The notes below the pieces were generated by a model that saw only the letters and a list, made by a program, of their open reading frames with translations, did no database searches and was not told where the DNA came from. Below are positions 31,109 through 40,763 of a stretch of DNA of 64,000 nt, in pieces. The position numbers and the translations under genes are program-made. This DNA comes from Gammaproteobacteria bacterium (lineage in GTDB: Bacteria > Pseudomonadota > Gammaproteobacteria > Steroidobacterales > Woeseiaceae): the NCBI GenBank assembly GCA_029863125.1, contig JAOTWB010000006.1, positions 39,438 through 103,437 of the forward strand. The letters run 5' to 3'. Numbering within the stretch: the first letter of the stretch is position 1; every line of letters starts with the position of its first letter.

Positions 31109-32634
31109 AACTGACGATCGATAACCAGCTCGTAACGCTGGCCGATCTGCGCGCCGTCTGGCACGACGGCGTGACGGTCTCGCTCGGTAGCGACGCCAGG
31201 GTTCGCATCGCGGAAGCGCACGAATTCATCGACGACGTCGTCGCGCACGACGACACGGTCTACGGCGTGAATACCGGTTTTGGCCAGATGGCCCAGGTCC
31301 GTATCAGCGACAGGGAGCTCGTGCATCTGCAGGAAAACCTCGTGCGTTCGCACGCTGTCGGCGTTGGTGAAGATCTGGATGACGAGATCGTTCGCCTGAT
31401 CATGCTCATAAAAGTCATTGCGCTCGCGGCAGGTTTCTCGGGCGTGCGCCTCGAGCTCGTCGAAACGCTGTGCGCGCTCATCAACAGCGAGATCTATCCG
31501 CGGATACCGTCGCGTGGTTCGGTCGGTGCATCCGGGGACCTTGCGCCGCTGGCACACATGGCCGGCGCGCTGATCGGCATCGGCGAGGTCCGCGTCAAAG
31601 GCAATCTTGTGCCGGCCGCGATTGCCCTCAAGGCCGCAGGTATAGAGCCAATCACGCTCGCGCCCAAGGAAGGGCTGGCGTTGCTGAACGGTACGCAGGT
31701 CTCGACGGCACTGGCGCTGGCGGCGGTATTTCGCACGGAGAACGTCCTGTCCGCGTCGCTGATGGCGGGCGCCATGTCGTCCGATGCCATCAAGGGCAGT
31801 GACACGCCGTTCGACAGGCGCATCCAGAGCGTGCGCGGCCACGGCGGCCAGATCGCCGTAGCGGGCGTGCTGCGGGACCTGATGGACGGCAGTGAAATTC
31901 GCAAATCGCATCTCGAGTGTGACCGCGTCCAGGACCCGTATTCGATTCGCTGTCAGCCGCAGGTGGTCGGCGCCTGTCTCGATGTCCTGAAGCACGTTTG
32001 TGGAGTGCTGCGAACCGAGGCAAATGCCGTTACCGACAATCCACTGGTGTTCGCCGAATCAAACGCCGTGTTGTCCGGCGGGAACTTTCACGCCGAGCCG
32101 GTTGCGATGGCGGCCGATTACCTGGCCCTGGCCATCGCGGAGATCGGCGCTTTGTCGGAGCGCCGTATTGCGCTGCTGATCGATTCCCACCTTAGCGGTT
32201 TGCCGCCGTTTCTGGTCGCCGAGAGCGGTCTCAACAGCGGTTTCATGATGGCCCAGGTGACGGCCGCGGCGCTGGCCTCCGAGAACAAGTCGCACGCACA
32301 CCCGGCGAGCGTGGACAGCTTGCCGACCTCTGCCAATCAGGAGGACCACGTCAGCATGGCGACGTTCGCCGCGCGGCGATTACACACGATGCTCGACAAT
32401 ACGGCAGACATCGTGGCAATCGAGTTGCTCGCTGCTGCGCAGGGAATCGACTTCCATCATCCGCAAAAGAGTTCGCCAGCGATTGAAAACGTCATTACGG
32501 CGTTGCGCAAGATTTCGCCGCGCTACGTCGAGGATCGCTCGCTGTCGTCCGATATTCGGCGCATCGCGGCCACGATTGACGACGGCAACTACTGTCAGTA
32601 CGCGGAGTCGATACTGCCGAGCCTGAGGAAGTGA
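31105..32634 (+). CDS. hutH: histidine ammonia-lyase
   Basis: [18 protein letters not shown]-forming ASG in [21 protein letters not shown]. Confidence 0.97.
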   Translation: MKLTIDNQLVTLADLRAVWHDGVTVSLGSDARVRIAEAHEFIDDVVAHDDTVYGVNTGFGQMAQVRISDRELVHLQENLVRSHAVGVGEDLDDEIVRLIMLIKVIALAAGFSGVRLELVETLCALINSEIYPRIPSRGSVGASGDLAPLAHMAGALIGIGEVRVKGNLVPAAIALKAAGIEPITLAPKEGLALLNGTQVSTALALAAVFRTENVLSASLMAGAMSSDAIKGSDTPFDRRIQSVRGHGGQIAVAGVLRDLMDGSEIRKSHLECDRVQDPYSIRCQPQVVGACLDVLKHVCGVLRTEANAVTDNPLVFAESNAVLSGGNFHAEPVAMAADYLALAIAEIGALSERRIALLIDSHLSGLPPFLVAESGLNSGFMMAQVTAAALASENKSHAHPASVDSLPTSANQEDHVSMATFAARRLHTMLDNTADIVAIELLAAAQGIDFHHPQKSSPAIENVITALRKISPRYVEDRSLSSDIRRIAATIDDGNYCQYAESILPSLRK

Positions 32635-33422
32635 TTGACGTCTTTAACAGCTACGAGGGCGAACTGCCGCTCCTGATCAGCGTGCCGCACGACGGTTGGC
32701 ACCTGCCGGGAGAACTGCAGGGTCGCATGAGCAAAATCGGGCTCACGCTTCCGGATACCGACTGGCACGTTGCCGAGCTCTATGACTTTGCGCGCGATCT
32801 CGGTGCGTCGATGCTGGTGGCAAACTTCTCGCGCTACGTCGTTGACCTCAATCGCTCGGCCTCGGATGAGGAGCTTTATCCGGGCCAGCTTGTTACGGGC
32901 CTTTGCCCGGAGCAGACGTTTTCCGGCGAGGATATCTACTCGTCGCGTGGTGTCACGGAGCAAGAGAAAGCCGATCGTTTGTCGAAATACTGGCGGCCCT
33001 ATCATACGTACATTGATGCAGCGCTTGCGGCAATGCGGGCCGAGCACGGCTACGCGCTGCTTTGGGATGCACACTCGATTCCAAGTCTGGTGCCGCGCCT
33101 TTTTGACGGCGAGCTGCCCGAACTCAATATCGGGACCAACGACGGCAAGAGCTGCGCCGCCGCGATGCAAGCGGCCGTCGCGGACATTGCCAGCGCCAGT
33201 CCATACAGCGTCGCTGTCAATGGGCGCTTTAAAGGAGGCTACATCACGCGCCATTACGGCCGTCCGGACGACGGTGTTCACGCCATTCAGCTGGAGATCG
33301 CTCAGCGAGCTTATATGGACGAGGCGACGACCGTTTTCGATGCAGAAAAGGCGGGGCGCCTCCGGGAAACGCTGCGCCGGATACTCGAGGCGTACGTCGA
33401 TGCCGCCCGCGAGCTGGCATGA
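32631..33422 (+). CDS. hutG: N-formylglutamate deformylase
   Basis: PLLISVPHDGWHLPGEL, LWDAHSIPS, NGRFKGGYITRHYG; GTG start; 4-nt overlap with hutH. Confidence 0.94.
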   Translation: MIDVFNSYEGELPLLISVPHDGWHLPGELQGRMSKIGLTLPDTDWHVAELYDFARDLGASMLVANFSRYVVDLNRSASDEELYPGQLVTGLCPEQTFSGEDIYSSRGVTEQEKADRLSKYWRPYHTYIDAALAAMRAEHGYALLWDAHSIPSLVPRLFDGELPELNIGTNDGKSCAAAMQAAVADIASASPYSVAVNGRFKGGYITRHYGRPDDGVHAIQLEIAQRAYMDEATTVFDAEKAGRLRETLRRILEAYVDAARELA

Positions 33423-33546
33423 GGCGTGAAGAATTCAGCGGTGGTTCAGGGGCAGGGAAATACGCTGCCTGTGACAGTTTGGGCTATTATTGCCCTCCAT
33501 CGGCGGGCCCAGCGGCCCGATTGCAGTATTTACGGGAATCTGAGTA

Positions 33547-34098
33547 ATGATCAAGACAAGTAAAGTTCTGCGCCCGTGGGCGCTGGTTGTGGCGCTGCTG
33601 TGTGCCACATCGGTTCTGGCCGCGTCGGCGGACAAGATAAACCGGGAGGCTAGTAAAGCACTGCAGGTATTCAAGGAAGATATCAGTGGTGCGGATGCAT
33701 TCCTCAGCCAGGCGGCCGGCTACCTCGTGTTTCCGCGCGTTATTAAAGTTGGCGTGGGCGTGGGCGCGGAGACAGGCGAGGGCGTGCTGCGTGTTGGCGG
33801 CTCCACGGTGGCTTACTATCGTACGACCAGCGGATCGATCGGGTTTCAGCTTGGCGCGCAAGCGAAATCGATTGTCATCGCGTTCATGACGCGCGAGTCA
33901 CTCGACAAGTTTCGTAGCTCAAGCGGCTGGAAAGTGGGCGTAGACGGATCGGTCGCGCTGATCGACCTCGGTGTCGGCAAAACCATCGATACGGACAACG
34001 TCAGGGATCCGGTAGTTGGCTTTATCTTTGGCTCCAAGGGGCTGATGTACAACCTCACGCTCGAAGGATCCAAGTTTACGAAACTCGATAAGTCCTGA
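33547..34098 (+). CDS. SYLF (YSC84-like) lipid-binding domain protein, exported
   Basis: Signal peptide; AAGYLVFPRVIKVGVGVGAETGEGVLRVGG. Confidence 0.85.
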   Translation: MIKTSKVLRPWALVVALLCATSVLAASADKINREASKALQVFKEDISGADAFLSQAAGYLVFPRVIKVGVGVGAETGEGVLRVGGSTVAYYRTTSGSIGFQLGAQAKSIVIAFMTRESLDKFRSSSGWKVGVDGSVALIDLGVGKTIDTDNVRDPVVGFIFGSKGLMYNLTLEGSKFTKLDKS

Positions 34099-34102
34099 TC
34101 GC

Positions 34103-34537
34103 TTGGCTGACGAACCTGCACCAAAGGCAAGTCGTAATCGCTCCATGAGCCAGCTCATCGGCGACGGCGCGCGTGTCCTGCCGGAGAAGTCACATGGCTG
34201 GTTTCGCGACTGGTTTCGCAAGGTCTGGAAAGTTCGCGGTGGCGGCCTTTATGCGCTCGGCTTCGCCGTGTCTTTTATTATTTTTGAAGTGGGCTCGCTG
34301 GGCGACGACATTCTGGGTATCGGCAGCCTGTTTAACGGCCAGGCTGTCGATTTTGTCATTCAGTTCTTCATCGACTCGCTGACGAACACCATCAAAGCGT
34401 TCGTGTGGCCCGTTTATGTTGTGCAGGCCGCCCCGCCGTGGGGGGCGCTAGGCTTAGGGCTCGCGTATCTGGGTTTCAGCAAGTTTCTGAAACCGCCCAT
34501 CGATCGATGGTTGTTTCCTGAAGATTCGACAGGCTAA
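34103..34537 (+). CDS. hypothetical membrane protein
   Basis: ORF with TM segments directly after the SYLF gene; non-ATG start assumed. Confidence 0.55.
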   Translation: MADEPAPKASRNRSMSQLIGDGARVLPEKSHGWFRDWFRKVWKVRGGGLYALGFAVSFIIFEVGSLGDDILGIGSLFNGQAVDFVIQFFIDSLTNTIKAFVWPVYVVQAAPPWGALGLGLAYLGFSKFLKPPIDRWLFPEDSTG

Positions 34538-34556
34538 GAATTTCCGTTGACGTGTG

Positions 34557-35090
34557 TCAGGCCTCTGGCTTCGAACTTGTGCAAGTTTGCTGCCGCGCCG
34601 CATTCCGAAACAGCCAGGCAGCTAATAACCACAGTGCGACGAAGAAGCCCGTCAGCATCAGGATGTCTTCGGGCCATATCGGCGCGGTGGAACCCAACCC
34701 GAAGATCAGTGCGACCACGGCGACCGCTACCTGAGCGATTGCCGTCGCGAACAAAGCGCGTGCCATTCCACGTGGTTGGAAGCGTGCGATGATGGCACCG
34801 ATGATTCCAACGGCGAGCACTCCGAAAAAAATCAGGTTGGCATCGTTGCTCTCATTCCCGATGATGCCGACTGCGCCGTTCACCCAGATGAGGATGAATG
34901 CCGCCGCAAGCGCAACGCAAACGGCGAGCCGGTACGCTGCACTGCTAGCCGCCCGCTTCGCTAGCGTATAAATGACGGCGGCGCCTGCCAGCATGGCACC
35001 GAAGATGGTGAAATCGACAACATCCCAGTCCACGACATCCTCCCAGGTCACGCTGTCCGGTGACCCTGTCATCGAGTCAAAAACCGTCAA
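34557..35090 (-). CDS. hypothetical membrane protein
   Basis: ORF with five to six predicted hydrophobic segments; no family recognised. Confidence 0.6.
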   Translation of the reverse strand: MTVFDSMTGSPDSVTWEDVVDWDVVDFTIFGAMLAGAAVIYTLAKRAASSAAYRLAVCVALAAAFILIWVNGAVGIIGNESNDANLIFFGVLAVGIIGAIIARFQPRGMARALFATAIAQVAVAVVALIFGLGSTAPIWPEDILMLTGFFVALWLLAAWLFRNAARQQTCTSSKPEA

Positions 35091-35227
35091 ATTTGGGGCG
35101 AGATCCTGCGGCTAGCGTGTCCGTTTCCGGCCGCTAACGGCCGGTCGTTGAACCCATTTCCGGTGACGGGGAACAGACTACTTTAGACGAAAGCCGCCGC
35201 GAAGCGCCAGAGGTCATTAGCGCTCAC

Positions 35228-35256
35228 GGGCACGCGGCTTCTTCGGCCGCGTGCCC
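35228..35256 (-). terminator. hairpin downstream of the histone-like gene
   Basis: Perfect 11-bp stem gggcacgcggc / gccgcgtgccc; no T tract. Confidence 0.4.
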
Positions 35257-35302
35257 CGGTTTCGGTGGCGGCATCCCGGCGGCTCATGCACCGGGCTCCT
35301 GC

Positions 35303-35914
35303 TTAAGCTCTGCGGGCCGTTTTTCTGCGGGCCGGCGCTTTTTTCCTCGCGGTTTTTTTACGAGCCGGCGCTTTTTTCCTGGCCGTCTTTCGTCGTGCCG
35401 GTGCCTTTTCCCTGGTCGCCTTCTTCTTCGTCACTTTTTTCTTGGCCGCTTTTTTCCTGGTCGCTTTCTTTTTCTTGGCGGTCTTTTTCTTCTTGGCTTT
35501 TTTCTTCGCAGCGGGCTTACCGGCGAATTGGCGGCGAACCTTTGCGAGCGCCCGGTCGACATGCAGCGCGTGCGACAGGTGAGCACGGGCTTTCCCCAGG
35601 TCGTCCATTACGGGTGCAAGGTCTTTGCGAAATTGAGCCGCATCACTCTTCGCCCCGTCGAGCATTTTTTCGAGATTGCGGATCTGTTTTCTCAGCTCCC
35701 GTTTCGCTTTGTTGGCCGTGGTGTTTGCCAGTCTTTCGCTCTTCTTCTGGAGTTGAGCGCGGGCTCGCTTGGCGCGAGTGTTGGCGCGAGTGATTTCTCT
35801 GCGCAAAGCCTTGCGCCGCCGATCCAGCTCTTTGGTGGCGCTTTTCGCCGTGGCTAGGAATTGCTTCTTGGTCTTCTGCAGGTTCTTTTCGAGTTCGCTC
35901 AGTGCTTTGGTCAC
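35303..35914 (-). CDS. histone H1-like Lys/Ala-rich protein with N-terminal coiled-coil
   Basis: C-terminal tail AKKKAKKKKTAKKKKATRKKAAKKKVTKKKATREKAPARRKTARKKAPARKKTARKKAPARRKTARRA. Confidence 0.8.
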   Translation of the reverse strand: MTKALSELEKNLQKTKKQFLATAKSATKELDRRRKALRREITRANTRAKRARAQLQKKSERLANTTANKAKRELRKQIRNLEKMLDGAKSDAAQFRKDLAPVMDDLGKARAHLSHALHVDRALAKVRRQFAGKPAAKKKAKKKKTAKKKKATRKKAAKKKVTKKKATREKAPARRKTARKKAPARKKTARKKAPARRKTARRA

Positions 35915-35996
35915 GGTATTGCCTCCCTAAAAACACGGTGTCGCGACAGCAACAATAACAGGGATTCAGTCGGGATTCTGTAATGGAAAGCCGCAG

Positions 35997-37907
35997 TTAA
36001 CCAACGGTTTTGCCCAACAGTCGATGCGCGGCGACAAGAGCGATCGCGGCAGCAGGCAGCAACAGGTACCACGGCAGTCCGAACCCGGCCGGGAGAACAC
36101 CGATGAGTAGCGCCGCCGTACCGCCTAACATCGCATACGGCAACTGCGTACGCACGTGATCCATGTGGTCGCAGCCGGTTGCAATTGAAGAAAGAACCGT
36201 AGTGTCGGAAATTGGCGAGCAATGATCGGCCCAGACGGCGCCTGTGAGAACACAGGCTATGCAGGAATACAGAATGTGCATGTGCTCCGCATCTGCGATT
36301 CCTTTGGTTTGCAGGACCGCCCAGCACAGCGGGATGACCAGGGGCATAAGAATGGCCATCACGCCCCAGCTCGAACCTGAGGCAAAGGCCGTGGCGCCGG
36401 CTAACAGGAAAATAACCGCCGGCAGACTGTACGGCGACAGCGAGTCGCCCAATACGCTAATGAGGTACGGTGCGGTCTGCAAAACGGCGGCAACGTCGGC
36501 GATCGCCCACGCCAGAATCAGCAATACGAGACCGGTCATCATGAAGCGGGCGCCGGCCAACCACGCATTGATGGTTTCATCCAGCGTCAGCAGGCGCTGT
36601 CCCAGCGACAGCAGGGCAGCCATGAAGCTGCCCAGCAGCGATGCCCATATAAGAACCGAGTACGCGTTGGCGCTGCCGATGATATCCGTCATCGTTTCGC
36701 CTTCGCCGCTGATGAACAGGCCGATAATCACGGTCGAGACCATGGTTACGATCGGCAGCACGGCGTTGATTGCCCGGCACGGGATTATTTCCTTGTGATA
36801 AAACTCGTCGCCCGACTTATCGGTGCTTTTCGCCGACGCCTTGCGCACCACCTCGCCACTGTGGCGCGCACGCGTCTCGGCCTTGTACATCGGACCAAAA
36901 TCCTTGCCCGTGTAGACAACCAGGAAGACGAAGAAAATCGCAAGGAAAGGGTAAAAGCTGTAGGGAATCGAATTCAGGAACAGCATGTACGGCGTTTGGT
37001 CGATGCCGTCCAGCCCCTTGATGGCAGAATCGATCAACCCAACCTGGAAGCCGATCCAGGTAGTAATGACGGCAATCGTTGAAACCGGTGCGGCTGTGGA
37101 GTCTACGAGGTACGCCAGTTTTTCGCGCGAGATATGCAGCTTGTCGCTCATGGGACGCGTCGCGTTGCCGACGATCATCGTGTTGGCGTAATCGTCGAAG
37201 AAGATCGCCAAACCGAGCGTTGCGACCACGCCTTGCCCGCGCCGTGGGCTGCTGGCGAACGGCATGATGCGATCAACAATGCCGACCATGCCGCCGTTGC
37301 GCGAGATCACGCCCACCATTCCGCCGATCAGGAACGTGAAAATCATGATGGCCATGTGGTCTGGGTCGACTGCGGTATTGAGGATGTAAATCGTGCCGGT
37401 TTCAAAAAAACCGCGAAATGCACCGGACCAGGTCATGCCATTGATGGCCCACGCGCCGACCACGAGGCCGATGAACAGGGCGGGAATCACCGAGCGCAGC
37501 ACAAAAGCCAGCAGAATCGCGACGAGCGGAGGCAATATCGACACCGCGGCCGGGATTATCGGGATTTCTGTTTGCAGGATCTCCGTGCCGTTGCGCAGAA
37601 CCTCGACGCGGGTAGTGCCGGTCTCCGCGACCGTAATGCCGGTAGCAGAAAGGCCCGTTCCCGTACCGGCAGCGACTTTTTTTCCGTTCAGCAACAGCTC
37701 GATGCGACTGCCGGCCGGCAGGTCATCGACCCTGATGTCGAAAGCGACGTTGGTCAGCAGCACTTTGGGCGCGTCGAGCGTGGCGTCGGCGGCCAGGGCT
37801 GTCGGGCCGATGAAAAGGAACACGAGGGACGCGAGAATGCCCGCCAGGCTTGCGGTCGTTAGGCGATTCAGAGTCTTCCCCCTTGTACTTATTTCTGTGC
37901 GGGTCAC
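35997..37907 (-). CDS. NhaC-family Na+/H+ antiporter-like transporter with N-terminal extracytoplasmic extension
   Basis: Many TM segments, GGMVGVISRNGGMVGIVDR, FFDDYANTMIVGNATRPMSDKLHISREKLAYLVDSTAAPVSTIA; signal peptide and ~85-residue soluble segment first. Confidence 0.88.
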   Translation of the reverse strand: MTRTEISTRGKTLNRLTTASLAGILASLVFLFIGPTALAADATLDAPKVLLTNVAFDIRVDDLPAGSRIELLLNGKKVAAGTGTGLSATGITVAETGTTRVEVLRNGTEILQTEIPIIPAAVSILPPLVAILLAFVLRSVIPALFIGLVVGAWAINGMTWSGAFRGFFETGTIYILNTAVDPDHMAIMIFTFLIGGMVGVISRNGGMVGIVDRIMPFASSPRRGQGVVATLGLAIFFDDYANTMIVGNATRPMSDKLHISREKLAYLVDSTAAPVSTIAVITTWIGFQVGLIDSAIKGLDGIDQTPYMLFLNSIPYSFYPFLAIFFVFLVVYTGKDFGPMYKAETRARHSGEVVRKASAKSTDKSGDEFYHKEIIPCRAINAVLPIVTMVSTVIIGLFISGEGETMTDIIGSANAYSVLIWASLLGSFMAALLSLGQRLLTLDETINAWLAGARFMMTGLVLLILAWAIADVAAVLQTAPYLISVLGDSLSPYSLPAVIFLLAGATAFASGSSWGVMAILMPLVIPLCWAVLQTKGIADAEHMHILYSCIACVLTGAVWADHCSPISDTTVLSSIATGCDHMDHVRTQLPYAMLGGTAALLIGVLPAGFGLPWYLLLPAAAIALVAAHRLLGKTVG

Positions 37908-37928
37908 TCGCGTTCGCCGCCGATCGAA

Positions 37929-40763
37929 TCAGTTCGTTTCGACGATCTTGCCCTGTTGGCGCGCGCGGGCTGCAAAGTCTTCCTGCCAGCCCGAACGATG
38001 CGATGCCGGCGCAATCTGGACCGCAGTGACCTTGTACTCGGGGCAATTGGTTGCCCAGTCGCTGTATTCCGTCGTCACGACATTGGCGCCGGTTTCCGGG
38101 TTGTGAAACGTGGTGTACACGACTCCCGGTTTTACGCGCGTCGTTATCTTGGCGCGCAAGGTAATGTCGCCCTTGCGGCTCGCGAGCGCGACCAGTTCGC
38201 CGTCGCGAATGCCGCGTGTCTCGGCATCGTGTGGATGGACCTCCAGCAAATCTTCTTCGTACCAGACGTTGTTCGCCGTCCGCCGGGTCTGCGCGCCAAC
38301 ATTGTATTGCGACAGGATTCGTCCGGTAGTCAGCAGTAGCGGGAACCTGCGGTTGGTGCGCTCTTCTGTTGGCACGTAGTCCGTTTCTACGAACAGGCCT
38401 TTGCCGCGCACGAAATGGTCGATATGCATGATCGGCGTGCCCATTGGCGCCTCGTCATTACAGGGCCACTGCACGCTACCGACTTCATCGAGGAACCGGA
38501 AACTGACGTTGCTGAATGTCGGCGTCAGTTCGGCGATCTCGTCCATGATTCCGGCCGCATTGTCGTAGTGCATCGGGTAGCCCATCGCAATGCAAAGTTC
38601 CTGCGTGATCCGCCACTCATCCTTGCCTTGCTGAGCTTCCATGACCGGACGTACACGGTTAATGCGGCGCTCGGCGTTGATGAACGTACCGTCTTTTTCG
38701 AGAAACGAAGTGCCCGGCAGGAACACGTGCGCGAATTTTGCCGTTTCATTGAGGAACAGGTCCTGAACGACAATGCACTCCATGTTGCTCAATGCGGCCT
38801 CGACGTGATGCGTATTCGGATCAGACTGGGCGAGATCTTCGCCCTGGATGTACATACCCTTGAATTGACCGGCGCAGGCGGCGTCAAACATGTTCGGTAT
38901 GCGCAAGCCCGGTTCGGGGTCGATCGTGACGCCCCAGTGCTGCTCGAACTGGTTGCGTACCGCATCGTCGGCAACGGGCCGGTAGCCGGCAAGCTCGTGC
39001 GGAAACGACCCCATGTCGCACGAACCCTGGACATTGTTCTGGCCGCGCAGCGGGTTCACGCCAACCCCGGAACGACCAAGGTTGCCCGTCGCCATCGCCA
39101 GATTCGCCATGCCCATGACCATGGTCGAACCCTGGCTGTGCTCGGTAACACCGAGGCCGTAGTAGATCGCCGCGTTCCCGGCACCGCCGTACAGTCGCGC
39201 CGCGGCCCGAATAGTCTCTGCATCGACCCCGGAGATTTTGGCCACTTCTTCGGGGGAATTCTCCGGTCTGAGAATCATGGCCTTCCATGACTCGAAAGAG
39301 TCGACTTCGCAACGTTCGCGTACGTACTCGTCGTCGACCAGCCCCTCTGCAACGATGACATGTGCGAGGGCATTGATGACGGGCACGTTGGTGCCAGGCT
39401 GCAAGGGCAGGTGATAGCTCGCTTCGATATGCGGCGAGCGAACCAGGCCGATTTCACGCGGATCCACGATGATGAGTTTTGCACCCTCGCGCAGTCGCCG
39501 CTTCATTTGCGAGGCGAATACGGGATGAGCGACGGTCGGGTTGGCGCCAATTACCATGATGACGTCTGCATCCATGACGCTGTCGAACGGCTGCGTTCCA
39601 GCCGAGGTGCCGAGCGTGGTCTTGAGTCCGTAGCCGGTCGGCGAGTGGCAGACCCGCGCGCAGGTATCGACGTTGTTATTACCGAACGCCGCGCGAACGA
39701 GTTTTTGCACGACAAACACTTCTTCGTTCGTGCAGCGAGATGATGTGATGCCGCCGATCGACTTTCGTCCGTGCTCTTTCTGTATTTCCCTGAAGCGCCG
39801 CGCCGCATACGAGATTGCCTCTTCCCAGCTGACTTTCCGCCAGGGGTCACTCGTGTTGTCGCGAATCATCGGCTGCATGACGCGATCGCGATGCGACGCA
39901 TATCCCCAGGCAAAACGGCCCTTGACACAGCTGTGGCCGTGATTGGCCTGGCCATCCTTGTATGGCGTCATGCGTACGACCTGGTCGCCCTTCATCTCGG
40001 CCTGGAACGAGCAGCCGACGCCGCAGTAAGCGCAGGTCGTGACGACCTTATGATCGGGCATGCCGTGATCGACGATACTTTTTTCCATGAGTGTGGCCGT
40101 CGGGCAAGCCTGTACACAGGCGCCGCAAGACACGCATTCGGAATCGAGAAAACTCTCGCTGATGCCGGCCGATACTTTCGATTTGAAGCCTCGGCCCTCG
40201 ATCGTCAGCGCGAATGTACCCTGGACCTCGTCACAGGCGCGCACACAGCGTGAGCAGACGATGCACTTGCTCGCATCGAATTGAAAATAGGGATTGCTGG
40301 CATCGACGGTCGCATCGAGATGATTTTCACCGTCGAAGCCGTATCGTACGTCGCGAAGGCCAACAGCGCCGGCCATGTCCTGCAGCTCGCAGTCGCCGTT
40401 TGCCGAACAGGTCAGGCAGTCGAGCGGATGGTCGGAGATATACAGCTCCATGACGTTGCGGCGCATCTTCGCCAGTGCGTCGGTTTGCGTGCGGATTTTC
40501 ATACCGTCTTCGGCAGGCGTCGTGCACGAGGCCGGATAGCCCTTGCGGCCTTCGATTTCCACAAGGCAAAGACGGCAGGAGCCGAAGGGCTTCACGCTGT
40601 CGGTCGCGCAGAGTTTGGGGATGTCGACGCCCGACTCACGGGCCGCGCGCAGGATGCTGGTTCCTTCCCGGACGGTCGCCGGAAGGCCATCAATCTCGAT
40701 CGTGACGGTCTCGCTGCGGCGGCTCGCCGGAGTACCACGGTCAATTTGTCGGGTCTTGTTCAT
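37929..40763 (-). CDS. fdsA: NAD-dependent formate dehydrogenase alpha subunit (Cys type)
   Basis: N-terminal 2Fe-2S/NuoG-like and ferredoxin clusters; CARVCHSPTGYGLKTTLGTSAGTQPFDS; molybdopterin domains. Confidence 0.93.
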   Translation of the reverse strand: MNKTRQIDRGTPASRRSETVTIEIDGLPATVREGTSILRAARESGVDIPKLCATDSVKPFGSCRLCLVEIEGRKGYPASCTTPAEDGMKIRTQTDALAKMRRNVMELYISDHPLDCLTCSANGDCELQDMAGAVGLRDVRYGFDGENHLDATVDASNPYFQFDASKCIVCSRCVRACDEVQGTFALTIEGRGFKSKVSAGISESFLDSECVSCGACVQACPTATLMEKSIVDHGMPDHKVVTTCAYCGVGCSFQAEMKGDQVVRMTPYKDGQANHGHSCVKGRFAWGYASHRDRVMQPMIRDNTSDPWRKVSWEEAISYAARRFREIQKEHGRKSIGGITSSRCTNEEVFVVQKLVRAAFGNNNVDTCARVCHSPTGYGLKTTLGTSAGTQPFDSVMDADVIMVIGANPTVAHPVFASQMKRRLREGAKLIIVDPREIGLVRSPHIEASYHLPLQPGTNVPVINALAHVIVAEGLVDDEYVRERCEVDSFESWKAMILRPENSPEEVAKISGVDAETIRAAARLYGGAGNAAIYYGLGVTEHSQGSTMVMGMANLAMATGNLGRSGVGVNPLRGQNNVQGSCDMGSFPHELAGYRPVADDAVRNQFEQHWGVTIDPEPGLRIPNMFDAACAGQFKGMYIQGEDLAQSDPNTHHVEAALSNMECIVVQDLFLNETAKFAHVFLPGTSFLEKDGTFINAERRINRVRPVMEAQQGKDEWRITQELCIAMGYPMHYDNAAGIMDEIAELTPTFSNVSFRFLDEVGSVQWPCNDEAPMGTPIMHIDHFVRGKGLFVETDYVPTEERTNRRFPLLLTTGRILSQYNVGAQTRRTANNVWYEEDLLEVHPHDAETRGIRDGELVALASRKGDITLRAKITTRVKPGVVYTTFHNPETGANVVTTEYSDWATNCPEYKVTAVQIAPASHRSGWQEDFAARARQQGKIVETN

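Noticed and set aside
38415-39290. 291-aa + strand ORF opposite fdsA
   Set aside because: Antisense to fdsA; composition is an artefact of codon bias
39600-39700. Selenocysteine FDH possibility
   Set aside because: The active-site codon reads Cys (CARVCHSPT) with no in-frame TGA
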